DNA of 64,000 nt from Pannonibacter tanglangensis (GCF_009915685.1 NZ_JAABLP010000003.1); one strand, 5' to 3'. Shown: positions 37,926-49,451, numbered from the stretch's first letter. The notes: generated by a model not told the origin, from the letters alone. Numbers and translations: made by a program.

Positions 37926-38828
37926 ATGTTCACGCGTCGCCAGACCCTCAAGACCCTCGTCACCGGCACGGCCGCCATGGTCGCGCTCAACCTGCCGCTC
38001 GATGTCCTGGCCGCCGCCCGCGGCCTGACATGGACCCATTTCCAGGCCGATGAGGCCGGCTTTCTCCGCGCCCCCGTCCTGATCGAGGGCGAGAGCGAGG
38101 CCATCCTCATCGACGGCGGCTTCACCCTCGCGGATGGCCGCGCCCTTGCCGAGGCCATCAAGGCCACCGGCAAGCGGCTCACCACCATCTATGTCAGCCA
38201 GAGCGACCCGGACTATTACTTCAGCCTCGGCCCGGTGAAGGCTGCCTTCCCGGATGCCCGGGTGATTGCCGACGCCGCAACGGTCGCGGCGATCAACGGC
38301 AACGTCGAAAAGAAGCTCGCCGTCTGGGGGCCGCAGCTCAAGGACAACGGCCCGCAGGTCCTGGCCGACGTGGTGATCCCCACCGTCTCGTCCGAACCCG
38401 GCCTGACGCTCGACGGCGAGACCATCGAGATCGTTCCGGCAGGCGCCCTCGCCAACCGGCGCTATCTCTGGGTGCCCTCGCTGGACGCGGTCTTCGGCGG
38501 CGTGCTGGTCTTCTCCGGCATCCATGTCTGGATGGCCGACACGCCGACCTCGGAACAGCGTCAGGCCTGGATCGCCGCGCTTGACGAGATGGCCGCACGG
38601 AACCCGAAGGTCGTTGTCCCCGGCCACATGGCCCCGGGCTCCGCGCTTGATGCCAGCGCCATCGCCTACACCCGCGCCTATCTGGTCGCCTTCGAGGAAG
38701 AGGCCGCCAGGGCTGCCGACAGCGCCGCGCTGATCAAGGCCATGAAGGCCCGCTTCCCCTCCGCCGGCGAGGACTTCAGCCTCGAACTCTCCGCCAAGGT
38801 GGTGAAGGGCGAGATGAAGTGGGGCTGA
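37926..38828 (+). CDS. Metallo-beta-lactamase-fold protein with lost metal ligands
   Basis: The start at 37926 gives a 300-residue protein with a twin-arginine-like signal (FTRRQTLKTLVTGTAAMVAL, cleavage after LAAA). The fold is that of the MBL superfamily (ILIDGGFTLADGRALAEAI), but the zinc motif HxHxDH is replaced by SQSDPDYYF (residues about 91-99) and the later His by Ala. Only the GH near VVVPGHMAP is kept. It may bind ligand rather than hydrolyse. Confidence 0.8.
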   Translation: MFTRRQTLKTLVTGTAAMVALNLPLDVLAAARGLTWTHFQADEAGFLRAPVLIEGESEAILIDGGFTLADGRALAEAIKATGKRLTTIYVSQSDPDYYFSLGPVKAAFPDARVIADAATVAAINGNVEKKLAVWGPQLKDNGPQVLADVVIPTVSSEPGLTLDGETIEIVPAGALANRRYLWVPSLDAVFGGVLVFSGIHVWMADTPTSEQRQAWIAALDEMAARNPKVVVPGHMAPGSALDASAIAYTRAYLVAFEEEAARAADSAALIKAMKARFPSAGEDFSLELSAKVVKGEMKWG

Positions 38829-39152
38829 GGCCCGCAGTTTAGCCCAGCGACTTCCAGGACATCTCCGCCCTTGTCAGGTGCCCTCAAGCCTCTCCGCCCC
38901 CCTCCCCCTCGTGGGGGCCGAAGGCGGGGCGAGACCGTTGGCTCGACCCAGGTCGGGTTGGGGGTGGGGGGCTGTGAGCCCAACGCGCCCCCGGAGCCGA
39001 TCAATCCTCCCGTCCGAAAAAACAATAGCTTTCCGAACGGCTGAGGTAGTTACCCCCCACCCCTACCCCCTCCCCACAAGGGGGAGGGGAGCGGAGGCGC
39101 CTCAGTATTCAACTGGCTCGGCAGTGGTCTGGCTCAGGGTGCTTCCGTCCCC
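38829..39152. repeat. Intergenic region with C/G-rich inverted repeat
   Basis: No gene is seen in these 324 bases. A left block (38894-38973) with CCCCTCCCCCTCGTGGGG and a right block (39050-39098) with CCACAAGGGGGAGGGGAGCG are inverted copies around a short centre. Such GC-rich palindromic units are common between genes in Hyphomicrobiales. The centre holds a short A-rich stretch (GAAAAAACAATAG). Confidence 0.55.
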
Positions 39153-42100
39153 TCACAGTCCCCGCGTTTCCGCCAGCGCCTGACGGAACACCGTCAGCAG
39201 CAAGTCAGAGTGCTCGCGGGCGAAGACCATGGGCGGGCGCAGCTTGATGACGTTGTCGAACGGCCCGTCGGTGCCGGCCAGCACGCCCAGCTCGCGCATC
39301 CGTCCGACGATGGCCCCGGCCCGGGCGCCATTGTGCGCCTTGCTCGCCCGGTCGCGCACGATCTCGATGCCGAGGAACAGGCCGCGCCCGCGCACGTCGC
39401 CGATCTGGTCGTCCTCGGCCATCATCGCCCGGAATGCCTCCAGCAGATAGGCGCCCTCCCGCGCTGCGTTTTCCTGGAGGCCCTCCGCCTCCATCACGTC
39501 GAGCACCGCCGCCGCCGCCCGGCAGGACACCGGGTTGCCCCCGAAGGTGTTGAAATACTCCATGCCGTTGGCAAAGGCGGCGGCGATGTCGCGCCGCGTC
39601 GCCACCAGACCCATGGGGTGCCCGGCCCCGATCGGCTTGCCCATGGTGACGATGTCCGGCACCACGCCATGCTCCTCGAAGGCCCACATGGCGCCGCCCA
39701 CCCGGCCGAAGCCGACCTGCACCTCGTCGGCGATGCAGACGATGCCCGCCTTGCGCGCCGCCGCATGGATGCCCTTCAGGTAGCCCTCCGGCAGGAACAC
39801 CTGCCCGGCCACGGAGGGGATGGTCTCGGCGATGAAGGCCGCCGGCACCTCGCCCCGCGCCACCAGCCCGGCGATGATGTCTTCGGCCTCTGCCACATAG
39901 CGCGCGCCGATCTCGTCCGAAGGCCAGTCTGCCGGTGCACGGTAGACCTCGGGCAGCGGCAGTTCGTGGGTCGTGGCCGGCTTCCCCTGGCCGCCCTTGC
40001 GCTTGTACTTGTAGGCGCTGACGTCGATCAGGCCCTGGGTCGTGCCGTGATAGGCCCAGTCGATCACCAGCGTTCCCTTACGGCCCGTCACCGCCCGGGC
40101 CATGCGCAGCGCCACCTCGTTCGCCTCGCTCCCCGAGGAGGTGAAGTAGAACGTGTCGAGCCCTTCCGGCAGGGTCGCCTTCAGCCGCTCGGCATAGTCG
40201 ATGATGGCATCGTGCAGGTAGCGCGTGTTGGTGTTGAGCGTGCCGATCTGGTCGCGCAGTGCGGCCACCACATGCGGGTGGCAATGCCCGACATGGGCGA
40301 CATTGTTGTAGCAGTCGAGATAGGCGCGCCCGCCCGCATCGATCAGCCAGACGCCCTCGCCGCGCACGATCTTCAGCGGCTCGCGGTAGGACAGCGACAG
40401 GTTGGGGCCGAGCAGCGCCTTGCGTGCCGCCAGCAGGCTCGCCTTGTCGCGTCCGGTCTTCTCGAAGGTCTCCGGCGGCAGGCCGGCCAGATCATAGGCC
40501 TTCGGATAGAGATCCGCCCAGACCGCCTCCAGCGCCGCCTCGCCGACGCCCGGAATCCCGGCAATGTCGGGATAGTCCGGCAGCACCACCTGCAGGTGGA
40601 GATGCGGCAGCCAGCCGCCGTTCTGGTCCGTGTCGCCGAGCCGCGCCACTTCCGCGCCGGCCGCGATCATCTGGCCAAGGCGCAGCCGTTCGATCGAGGC
40701 ATGGGCGAGATGGCCCCACAGCGTGCGGAACACCAGCCCCGGCTCGGGCTCATGCTCCAGCACGATCAGCCCGCCATAGTCGAGCGGGTCCGGGTTGATC
40801 GCCAGGCCCACCACGCGCCCCTGCAGCGGCGCGGTGAGCACCGTGCCGGCAGGCGCAAAGATGTCGAGCCCCAGATGCATCTTGCGCCGTTCGCCGGCGA
40901 TCAGCTTGGAGGCAAAGAACGGCGCGGCATAGACCTCGCGCACCTCGCCCCAGGGCCCCATGCCAAGCTCCGCCCCGGCGGCCTGCATCTCGGCCGCATA
41001 GAGGGCGGCAGCCCTTGCGTGGTCCTGTGTGCGGCTCGCCTGCACCAGCGGATCGTTCAGGTCGGCGAGTTTCAGCACATGCTTTTCCGCCCGCGCCGGA
41101 TGCGGCTGCATCAGGGGCGCCAGACGGTTGCGATGGGCGGCAAGCCATGCCTTCACCCGCTCCGCACCGGGGGCGGCCTCAAGCCCTGCTGCCTTGCGGA
41201 AGATCCCCGTGACGATGTGCCGGTCCTGCCGCGCCAGCGTCTCGATCAGGCGGAAGGCCCCGCGCTCGGAGACGCTGAGATAGGGATTGTCGGCCGCCAG
41301 CGCCGCCCGTTCGCTCGACAGGCTGACCGAGATCGCCAGCCTTGCGGCAATCAGATCGGGCAGCAGGGCAAATTCCAGATCGCTCAGCGGGTGTTCGGCG
41401 TGATAGCCGGCCACCAGCTCGGCCCCGGCGAGGATCGGGTTGTCGCGCTCCATCATCGCATAGGCGAGTGCAACCGCCACGTCCGCCACGCGCGGCGAGA
41501 ACAGCGCATCGCCAAAGTCGATCACGCCCGAGACGCGCCCGGCCGCATCCACCAGCAGGTTCCAGTCGTTGGCGTCGTTGTGGATCACCTGATGCGGCAG
41601 GCGCGCCAGCGCCGGGGCGACGCGGCTGTCATAGGCGTCCAGAATGTCGGCAACACGCGCGCGGTCGCCCGCATCGCGGATCGCTTCAAGCCGCGCCCTT
41701 GCGCGCGGCGTCTGGCGGATGTCCCAGTCGAAGGTCCGCATGGCACCGGCATGACCGAAGGACAGAAGCGCCCGGTCCAGTCGCCCGAGCACGCGGCCAA
41801 GATCGCGCAGGGTCGCGTGATCGCCGCGCGCATCCGCCATCGCCTCGCCGGGGAGATAGGAAACCAGCCGGACCGCATGGCTGCGGCCATCCGCGCGGTC
41901 GACAGTCCCGCTCAGCGCGCCGTCGCGCCGGGCGATGAGGCGCGGCACGGGCAGGCCGGGATTGGCGAGCGCCAGATGCGCCAGCATCGCCTCCTGGAAG
42001 GCCAGCGCCTCGGGGTCTTCCCCGTGCTGCGAGATCTTCAGGATGGCCTTCATGCCGTCAGCGGCCTCAAAGGCAAAATTCTGGTCGCGCTCGCTCGGCA

Positions 42101-42194
42101 GCGGCGTCAGCCGGCCGGTCAGGCCATAGGCATCGGCGAGGATGGCAAGCGCCTCGTCCGGGCTCAGGGTCGGGCGGCTCTCTTCAATCGGCAT
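39153..42194 (-). CDS. APH-kinase / M23 peptidase / class III aminotransferase fusion
   Basis: The 1,013-residue protein has three domains. Residues about 30-330 are an aminoglycoside-phosphotransferase-fold kinase (His205, Asp207 and Asn212 in HNDANDWN, Asp226 in IDFGD). About 420-545 is an M23/LytM domain with both zinc motifs (His440 and Asp444; His531 and His533). About 590-1,010 is a class III aminotransferase with Lys853 in MGKPIGAGHP. Human HYKK and PHYKPL do kinase and phospholyase steps on hydroxylysine with the same two end domains, so a two-step phosphorylation-elimination on an amino alcohol or hydroxy amino acid is inferred. The role of the M23 domain is unclear. Confidence 0.9.
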   Translation of the reverse strand: MPIEESRPTLSPDEALAILADAYGLTGRLTPLPSERDQNFAFEAADGMKAILKISQHGEDPEALAFQEAMLAHLALANPGLPVPRLIARRDGALSGTVDRADGRSHAVRLVSYLPGEAMADARGDHATLRDLGRVLGRLDRALLSFGHAGAMRTFDWDIRQTPRARARLEAIRDAGDRARVADILDAYDSRVAPALARLPHQVIHNDANDWNLLVDAAGRVSGVIDFGDALFSPRVADVAVALAYAMMERDNPILAGAELVAGYHAEHPLSDLEFALLPDLIAARLAISVSLSSERAALAADNPYLSVSERGAFRLIETLARQDRHIVTGIFRKAAGLEAAPGAERVKAWLAAHRNRLAPLMQPHPARAEKHVLKLADLNDPLVQASRTQDHARAAALYAAEMQAAGAELGMGPWGEVREVYAAPFFASKLIAGERRKMHLGLDIFAPAGTVLTAPLQGRVVGLAINPDPLDYGGLIVLEHEPEPGLVFRTLWGHLAHASIERLRLGQMIAAGAEVARLGDTDQNGGWLPHLHLQVVLPDYPDIAGIPGVGEAALEAVWADLYPKAYDLAGLPPETFEKTGRDKASLLAARKALLGPNLSLSYREPLKIVRGEGVWLIDAGGRAYLDCYNNVAHVGHCHPHVVAALRDQIGTLNTNTRYLHDAIIDYAERLKATLPEGLDTFYFTSSGSEANEVALRMARAVTGRKGTLVIDWAYHGTTQGLIDVSAYKYKRKGGQGKPATTHELPLPEVYRAPADWPSDEIGARYVAEAEDIIAGLVARGEVPAAFIAETIPSVAGQVFLPEGYLKGIHAAARKAGIVCIADEVQVGFGRVGGAMWAFEEHGVVPDIVTMGKPIGAGHPMGLVATRRDIAAAFANGMEYFNTFGGNPVSCRAAAAVLDVMEAEGLQENAAREGAYLLEAFRAMMAEDDQIGDVRGRGLFLGIEIVRDRASKAHNGARAGAIVGRMRELGVLAGTDGPFDNVIKLRPPMVFAREHSDLLLTVFRQALAETRGL

Positions 42195-42333
42195 CGGTCT
42201 CTCCCGTCAGCGTTCCCACCAGAACTGCCATGGGACACAGGGTCCGGGCAGCCGTCAAAGTGGCGGCCGGGCCGCCGCTTTGCTATGTGGGGCCGACACT
42301 CGGACCCTCAGGGCTGGAGGCAAGGGAGACCAC

Positions 42334-42765
42334 ATGCATCTGGACGAGATCAACCGGCGCCTCATCGAGCTGCTGAAGGCCGATGCGCGGCTGCCGCTCA
42401 AGACGCTGGCTGCCGAAGTGGGCCTTGCCCGCTCCTCCGTGCGCGAGCGCATCGACCGGATGGAAAAGGCCGGGATCATCCGCGGCTATCACGCCGACAT
42501 CGCCCCCGAGGCGATGGGCGCCGCCCTGCAGGCGCATCTTCTCGTCCGCCTTGCCAAGACCCCGGCGCGCGACACGGTTTCCCGCATCATCCGCCTGCCC
42601 GGCGTCACCGCCTGCGCCTCGCTCACGGGCGACACGGACCTGATCGTCTCGGTCAGCGTCGCGGACACCGAAGCGCTCAATCGCCTGCGCGACACCATCG
42701 CCTCCCTGCCCCACATTGCCGACCTCACCACCGCCATCGTCCTGCGCGACGAGATGCGGGGCTAG
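42334..42765 (+). CDS. Lrp/AsnC-family regulator
   Basis: The ATG at 42334 follows AAGGGAG. The 143-residue protein has the AsnC helix-turn-helix (LKTLAAEVGLARSSVRERID) and the RAM ligand domain (PGVTACASLTGDTDLIVSVS). It is divergent from the kinase/aminotransferase fusion gene, which it probably controls in response to an amino acid. Confidence 0.92.
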   Translation: MHLDEINRRLIELLKADARLPLKTLAAEVGLARSSVRERIDRMEKAGIIRGYHADIAPEAMGAALQAHLLVRLAKTPARDTVSRIIRLPGVTACASLTGDTDLIVSVSVADTEALNRLRDTIASLPHIADLTTAIVLRDEMRG

Positions 42766-42860
42766 CTCCGGCAGCGGATCACGCAGCCCCTCCCGCACCA
42801 CAGCGCCCCTCTCCCCCTCCCGCGGCACAGCCTCTCGCCCCCCTCGCGCACCACAGCGCC

Positions 42861-43005
42861 CCTCTCCCCCCTTGAGGGGGAGATGTCTGCGTCAGCAGAC
42901 AGAGGGGGGTGATACAGCCGTTCCCAGAACGCCGAAGCAGTTCTGTTGCACGATACCCCCCTCTGCCCCCTGACGGGGGCATCTCCCCCTCAAGGGGGGA
43001 GAGGG
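42861..43005. repeat. Palindromic intergenic repeat, copy A
   Basis: Outer arms CCCCTTGAGGGGGAGATGTC and the inverse near 42981-43000 flank a variable centre; the inner arms include CAGCAGACAGAGGGGGGT and CCCCCTCTGCCCCCTGACG. The same unit occurs at 59431-59587. Just upstream a short direct repeat (GCACCACAGCGCCCCTCTCC) occurs twice (about 42796 and 42848). Confidence 0.75.
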
Positions 43006-43027
43006 CCGGAGCCATCAGCCGCTCCGC

Positions 43028-44113
43028 TCACCGGTACAGCAGCGACTTTCCGCCATGGAACAGGTGCAGCTTGTCGGGGGCGGCGGTCAGGTGCACGCTG
43101 CGGTGCTTCAGGTCGCCGTGAATGCCGGGAAGCTTGGCAACCATCTGGCGGCCCTTGCCGTCCTTGCGGAAGTAGAGCAGCGTCACCTCGCCCAGCGCCT
43201 CGGTGATCTCCACCTCGCCGGTGTAGATCGAGGGCTCCGCGCTGACCGTCAGGTCTTCCGGCCGGACGCCGAGATTGACCTTGAGCCCCTCGTCGGCCGT
43301 CGTCGTGGCGATGGCCACCCGGGCCGTGCCGCCGGTCTCCAGCCGCACATGGGTTTCCGCGCCCGTCGCCACGATCTCGCCCGGCAACAGGTTCATGGCC
43401 GGAGAGCCGATGAACTGGGCCACGAACTCGTTCTCGGGCCTCAGATACAGGTCCATCGGCGTGCCGACCTGGCTGATGCCGCCGCCGGCCAGCACGACAA
43501 TGCGGCTGGCGAGCGTCATCGCCTCCACCTGGTCGTGGGTGACGTAGATCATCGTCGACTGCGGCATCTGCTCCTTGAGCTGGGCAATCTCGATGCGGGT
43601 CGCCACACGCAGCGCCGCGTCGAGGTTCGAGAGCGGCTCGTCGAACAGATAGACCTTCGGGTCGCGCACGATGGCCCGGCCGATGGCCACGCGCTGGCGC
43701 TGGCCACCGGACAGCGCCTTGGGCAGCCGGTCAAGATAGGGCGTCAGCTGCAGGATCCCCGCCGCCTTGGTGACGGCCGCGTCGATCTCGGCCTTGCTCT
43801 TGCCGGCGATTTTCAGGGCGAAGGCCATGTTCTCGCGCACGGTCATGTGCGGATAGAGGGCGTAGGACTGGAACACCATGGCGATGCCACGCTGCGCCGG
43901 CGGCACGTCGTTCATCAGCATGCCGTCGATTTCCAGCCGGCCGCCGCTGATCCGCTCCAGCCCCGCGATCATGCGCAGGAGCGTGGACTTGCCGCAGCCC
44001 GACGGCCCGACAAAGACGATCAGCTCGCCTTGCCGGATGTCCAGGTTGATGTTGCCGAGCACCTTCACGTCGCCATACGCCTTGGCGACATCGGTCAGCT
44101 TCAGATCGGCCAT
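43028..44113 (-). CDS. aglK: Alpha-glucoside ABC transporter ATPase
   Basis: The 361-residue protein is a MalK/UgpC-type ATPase: Walker A GPSGCGKST (36-44), signature LSGGQRQRVAIGRA, Walker B VYLFDEPLSNLD, the H-loop THDQVEAMTL and a C-terminal regulatory OB domain from about residue 235. It is the last gene of the leftward operon, after the glucosidase, matching the aglEFGAK order of Sinorhizobium. Confidence 0.92.
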   Translation of the reverse strand: MADLKLTDVAKAYGDVKVLGNINLDIRQGELIVFVGPSGCGKSTLLRMIAGLERISGGRLEIDGMLMNDVPPAQRGIAMVFQSYALYPHMTVRENMAFALKIAGKSKAEIDAAVTKAAGILQLTPYLDRLPKALSGGQRQRVAIGRAIVRDPKVYLFDEPLSNLDAALRVATRIEIAQLKEQMPQSTMIYVTHDQVEAMTLASRIVVLAGGGISQVGTPMDLYLRPENEFVAQFIGSPAMNLLPGEIVATGAETHVRLETGGTARVAIATTTADEGLKVNLGVRPEDLTVSAEPSIYTGEVEITEALGEVTLLYFRKDGKGRQMVAKLPGIHGDLKHRSVHLTAAPDKLHLFHGGKSLLYR

Positions 44114-44149
44114 GCTGGTTCCTCCCTACGCCCGTGCCACCGGGTCTTG

Positions 44150-45772
<1,623 letters not shown>

Positions 45773-45790
45773 TGGGGTCAGTCTCACAGC

Positions 45791-46918
45791 TTACTTGACG
45801 GAGCCGGCCAGAAGGCCGCGCACCAGATACTTCTGCATGGCAAAGAAGACGATCAGCGGCACCAGGATCGACAGGAACGCCGAGGCCGCCAGGATTTCCC
45901 ACTCGCCGCCCTTGGAGCCGAGCAGCTCGCGCAGGACGCCGGTCATCACCAGCTGGCTCTCGGTGTTGCCGAGGAACACGGTGGCGACGAGGAGGTCGTT
46001 CCAGGTCCACAGGAACTGGAAGATGGCAAAGGAGGCAAGGGCCGGGAAGCTGAGCGGCAGGATGATCTTGAGGAAGATCTGGAAATCCGTCGCCCCGTCG
46101 ACGCGCGCGCTCTCGATGATCTCGCGCGGCAGCCCGGCCATGTAGTTGCGCAACAGATAGATGGCGAGCGGCAGGCCGAAGCCGGTGTGGGCCAGCCAGA
46201 TGCCGAGGTAATCCTTGCCGATGCCGATGGCGTTGTGCAGCTTCAGGAGCGGGATCAGCGCCATCTGCAGCGGCACCACCAGCAGGCCGACCACGGCCGC
46301 GATGATCAGCGCGCGCCCGGGAAACTCCATCCAGGCCAGCGCATAGGCGGCAAAGGCCGCAATCAGGATCGGGATGATCGTGGCCGGGATGGTCACGGTC
46401 ATCGTGTTGAGGAAGGCCCGGCCCAGTCCCTCGGCGCCGATCACCGTGGCATAGTTGCCGGCGGTGAAGCTCGGCGGCGTCTCGGCGGTCACGAAGAGGC
46501 GCGGGCTGCGCCCCTCGAAGCGCACCGGGCTCTCGATCCGGTAGGTGCCGTCGGCCTGGACCGTCAGCGTCTGGCCGTCGCCGAGATCGGCCACGGCCCC
46601 GGGCTGGAACGCGGTCGGCTCGCGGGAGTTGATGCCGAAGGCGGAGATCGAACCGGACCCGCCCTCCAGCACGGTGCCGGAGAGGACGAAGCGGCCGCCC
46701 TCCTCCACCTGGCTCTCTGCCGGTGCGGCCCGCACGATCAGGTTCTGCGAGGCCGGAAACAGCGCCTGCCACCAGCCGGACGCGGCGATCTGGTCGGAGC
46801 TGCGCACGGAGGAGACGAGAAGGCCGAGGGTCGGGATGGTCCACAGTAGGACCAGCGCCACCACCGACAGGTTGACCGCCCAGACCAGCCGGGAGCGGGT
46901 GCCCGCGATATTGTCCAT
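45791..46918 (-). CDS. aglG: Alpha-glucoside ABC permease
   Basis: The 375-residue protein has an N-terminal transmembrane helix, an unusual soluble insert of about 120 residues (SSVRSSDQIAASGWWQALF onward), then five helices with the permease EAA-type motif (IIESARVDGATDFQIFLKII). The insert fits the periplasmic loop of AglG/MalG-type alpha-glucoside permeases. It is TGATG-coupled to the second permease gene. Confidence 0.9.
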   Translation of the reverse strand: MDNIAGTRSRLVWAVNLSVVALVLLWTIPTLGLLVSSVRSSDQIAASGWWQALFPASQNLIVRAAPAESQVEEGGRFVLSGTVLEGGSGSISAFGINSREPTAFQPGAVADLGDGQTLTVQADGTYRIESPVRFEGRSPRLFVTAETPPSFTAGNYATVIGAEGLGRAFLNTMTVTIPATIIPILIAAFAAYALAWMEFPGRALIIAAVVGLLVVPLQMALIPLLKLHNAIGIGKDYLGIWLAHTGFGLPLAIYLLRNYMAGLPREIIESARVDGATDFQIFLKIILPLSFPALASFAIFQFLWTWNDLLVATVFLGNTESQLVMTGVLRELLGSKGGEWEILAASAFLSILVPLIVFFAMQKYLVRGLLAGSVK

Positions 46919-47913
46919 CAGCGCATCTCCTTGCGGGCGTTGCGGATGTTCCAGATCATGATCGGCGTGACCAGCAGCATGATGACCATCGCAACCGTGG
47001 AGGCCCGGCCGGAGTCATTGCCACGGAACATCCAGTCGAACATGAGATTGGCCAGCACCTGCGTGCCCCACTGGCCGTTGGTCATGGCCAGCACGATGTC
47101 GAACACCTTGAGCACGAGGATCGTGATCGTGGTCCAGACCACGGCGATGGTGCCCCAGATCTGCGGCACCTTGATCTTGAGGAAGATCTGCAGCGGCGAG
47201 GCCCCGTCGAGGATGGCGGCCTCGATGGTCTCTTCCGGAATGCCGCGCAGGGCCGCCGACAGGATCACCATGGCAAAGCCGGTCTGGATCCAGATCAGCA
47301 CCATCATGAGAAAGAAGTTGTTGGCCGGCTCCAGCGTCAGCCAGGTCTGCGGCGTGCCGCCGACAGCCTCCACAAGGGCGTTGAGCAGGCCGATCTGCGC
47401 CTGTCCCTCGCCGCGGAAGTCGTAGATGAACTTCCAGATCACGGAGGCGCCGATGAAGGAGATCGCCATCGGCATGAAGATCAGCGACTTGGCGAGATTG
47501 CCCCAGCGGATGCGGTCGGTCAGGGCGGCGGCGATCAGGCCGAAGAAGGTCGAGGCAGCCGGCACGACAAGGAGCCACAGCAGGTTGTTGCGCATGGATT
47601 CGCGGAACTTGCCGTCGCCCATCAGCCAGGTGTAGTTCGCCAGGCCGACGAAGGTTTCGCCCCGGCTGTCATGCAGCGACAGCCAGATCGAGACGAAGAC
47701 CGGATAGACGAGATAGAACCCGAGCAGCACCAGCGCCGGGGCAAGGAACAGCCAGGGGCGCACGGCATTGGCGCGGTTGATGTTCGCCCCGGCGTTCGGT
47801 CCCCGTGCCGGGAACAGCCGGTCGAGGATCAGGTTCGAGGCAAAGAAATAGGCCACGCAGCCGAACACGCCGACCACGATGGTCGACCCCGCCATCATCA
47901 GTTGTTCGAGCAT
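46918..47913 (-). CDS. aglF: Alpha-glucoside ABC permease
   Basis: The start at 47913 has GGGAGG upstream; the frame extends far beyond it but only as shadow sequence. The 331-residue protein has an extra N-terminal helix, then six membrane helices and the EAA loop (TIEAAILDGASPLQIFLKIK). It pairs with the permease downstream as the MalF-like partner. Confidence 0.9.
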   Translation of the reverse strand: MLEQLMMAGSTIVVGVFGCVAYFFASNLILDRLFPARGPNAGANINRANAVRPWLFLAPALVLLGFYLVYPVFVSIWLSLHDSRGETFVGLANYTWLMGDGKFRESMRNNLLWLLVVPAASTFFGLIAAALTDRIRWGNLAKSLIFMPMAISFIGASVIWKFIYDFRGEGQAQIGLLNALVEAVGGTPQTWLTLEPANNFFLMMVLIWIQTGFAMVILSAALRGIPEETIEAAILDGASPLQIFLKIKVPQIWGTIAVVWTTITILVLKVFDIVLAMTNGQWGTQVLANLMFDWMFRGNDSGRASTVAMVIMLLVTPIMIWNIRNARKEMR

Positions 47914-48095
47914 GTTTCCTCCCGGACGCCACTCGCAGCGCCAGCCGGCGCCGATCTGGGGCCACTTTCGGGGACTGGTCCGGGTCCGGGTCCGGCCGGA
48001 ACAGGCCACACCCCCCGGTCTTGAGCCGGCAGCGCGGGACCCTCGGGCTCGCGCTGCCGCCTTGGCCGGGCCATCCTGGCGATGGCCCTGACGGC

Positions 48096-49451
48096 TTACT
48101 TCTTGAGCGTGTCCCAGTTCTTCTGGATCTCGCTGGCCACCACCTTGGCGTCCTTGCCGCCGACGTAGTCGACCATGCCGGTCCAGAAGGCCCCCGCGCC
48201 GATCGCACCCGGCATCAGGTCGGAGCCGTCGAAGCGGAAGGTGGAGGCGTTGAGCAGGATGTCGCCCATCTTCTTCAGCGTCGGATCGCCGTAGACGTCG
48301 GTGTTCACGCCCTTGAACGGGGTCAGGAAGCCGGTCTGGGCCATCCACACCTCATGGGCAATCGGCGTCTTCAGGAACTCGATGAAGGCGCGGGCGGCGG
48401 GGCTGTCCTTGGTGATGGAGAACAGCGTGCCGGCGCCCAGCACGGGCTGGCCGAGATCCTTGGAGGCATAGGCCGGGAAGTAGAAGAAATCCACGTCCTC
48501 GCCGACCTTGGTGCCATCCGGGAAGAAGGACGGGATGAACGAGGCCTGACGGTGCATGTAGCAGTTCGGCGGCGAGGCGAAGAGCCCCTTCGGGCTGTCG
48601 CGGAAGTCGATCGACCCGACGCCCTCGGGACCGCCCATGACATACTTGTCGTTGCGGGCGAAGTGACCGAATTCCTCGATCGCGGCAACGACCTTCGGAT
48701 CGTCGAACTTCAGCGCGTTGGAGGTCCAGGCGTCATAGTCGGCCGGCGACTGCGTGCGCAGCATCAGGTCCTCGACCCAGTCGGTGGCCGGCCAGCCGGT
48801 GGCCGCGCCCGAGCCCAGACCGATGCACCACGGCGTGCCGCCGTCGGCGACGATCTTGTCGGTCAGCGCCTTCAGCTCTTCCATGGTCTTGGGCACTTCA
48901 TAGCCCGCGTCCTCAAAGTTTTCCGGCACGTACCAGACGAGCGACTTCACGTCGACCTTGTAGAAGAAGCCGTAGAGGTCTTCCTTGCCGTCCTTGCCCT
49001 TGAAGGTGGACAGGTCCACCCAGGACTGGCCGGCGGCATAGTTGTCGCGCAGCCACGCGGCGGTGTCCGCGCCCAGCGGGGCGAGCTGCCCCTTCGATGC
49101 CAGGTCGCGGGCAAGACCCGGCTGCGGGAAGATGGCGATGTTCGGCGGCGATCCGGCCTCGGCGTCGATCACGATCTGCTGCTCGAAGCTGTCCGACCCG
49201 GAATAGTTGACCTTGGCGCCGGTTGCGGCCTCGAAATAGGCGATGACGCTCTCGACGAGCTCCTTGTCCGGGCCAAGCCAGGGGCCGAGCACGGTGATTT
49301 CCTGCCCCTTCAGATCCTGAGACTTCAGGGCCTCGTAGCTGGCCCAGTTGAACCGTGAATCCTGACCGGGCGCGAACTTCAGCTCCTGAGCCGCCGCCGT
49401 GCCAGTCATCAGGGCAAGTGCAGCCGCACCCGCCAGAAACACGCTCTTCAT
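48096..49451 (-). CDS. aglE: Alpha-glucoside-binding periplasmic protein
   Basis: The ATG at 49451 follows GGGAGG. The 451-residue protein starts with a Sec signal (MKSVFLAGAAALALMTGTAA, cut near AAAQE) and is a cluster B/UgpB-type sugar-binding protein, with VLGPWLGPDKELVESVIAYF and SPPNIAIFPQPG. It delivers alpha-glucosides to the two permeases encoded downstream. It is the first gene of the operon and is divergent from the LacI gene. Confidence 0.9.
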   Translation of the reverse strand: MKSVFLAGAAALALMTGTAAAQELKFAPGQDSRFNWASYEALKSQDLKGQEITVLGPWLGPDKELVESVIAYFEAATGAKVNYSGSDSFEQQIVIDAEAGSPPNIAIFPQPGLARDLASKGQLAPLGADTAAWLRDNYAAGQSWVDLSTFKGKDGKEDLYGFFYKVDVKSLVWYVPENFEDAGYEVPKTMEELKALTDKIVADGGTPWCIGLGSGAATGWPATDWVEDLMLRTQSPADYDAWTSNALKFDDPKVVAAIEEFGHFARNDKYVMGGPEGVGSIDFRDSPKGLFASPPNCYMHRQASFIPSFFPDGTKVGEDVDFFYFPAYASKDLGQPVLGAGTLFSITKDSPAARAFIEFLKTPIAHEVWMAQTGFLTPFKGVNTDVYGDPTLKKMGDILLNASTFRFDGSDLMPGAIGAGAFWTGMVDYVGGKDAKVVASEIQKNWDTLKK

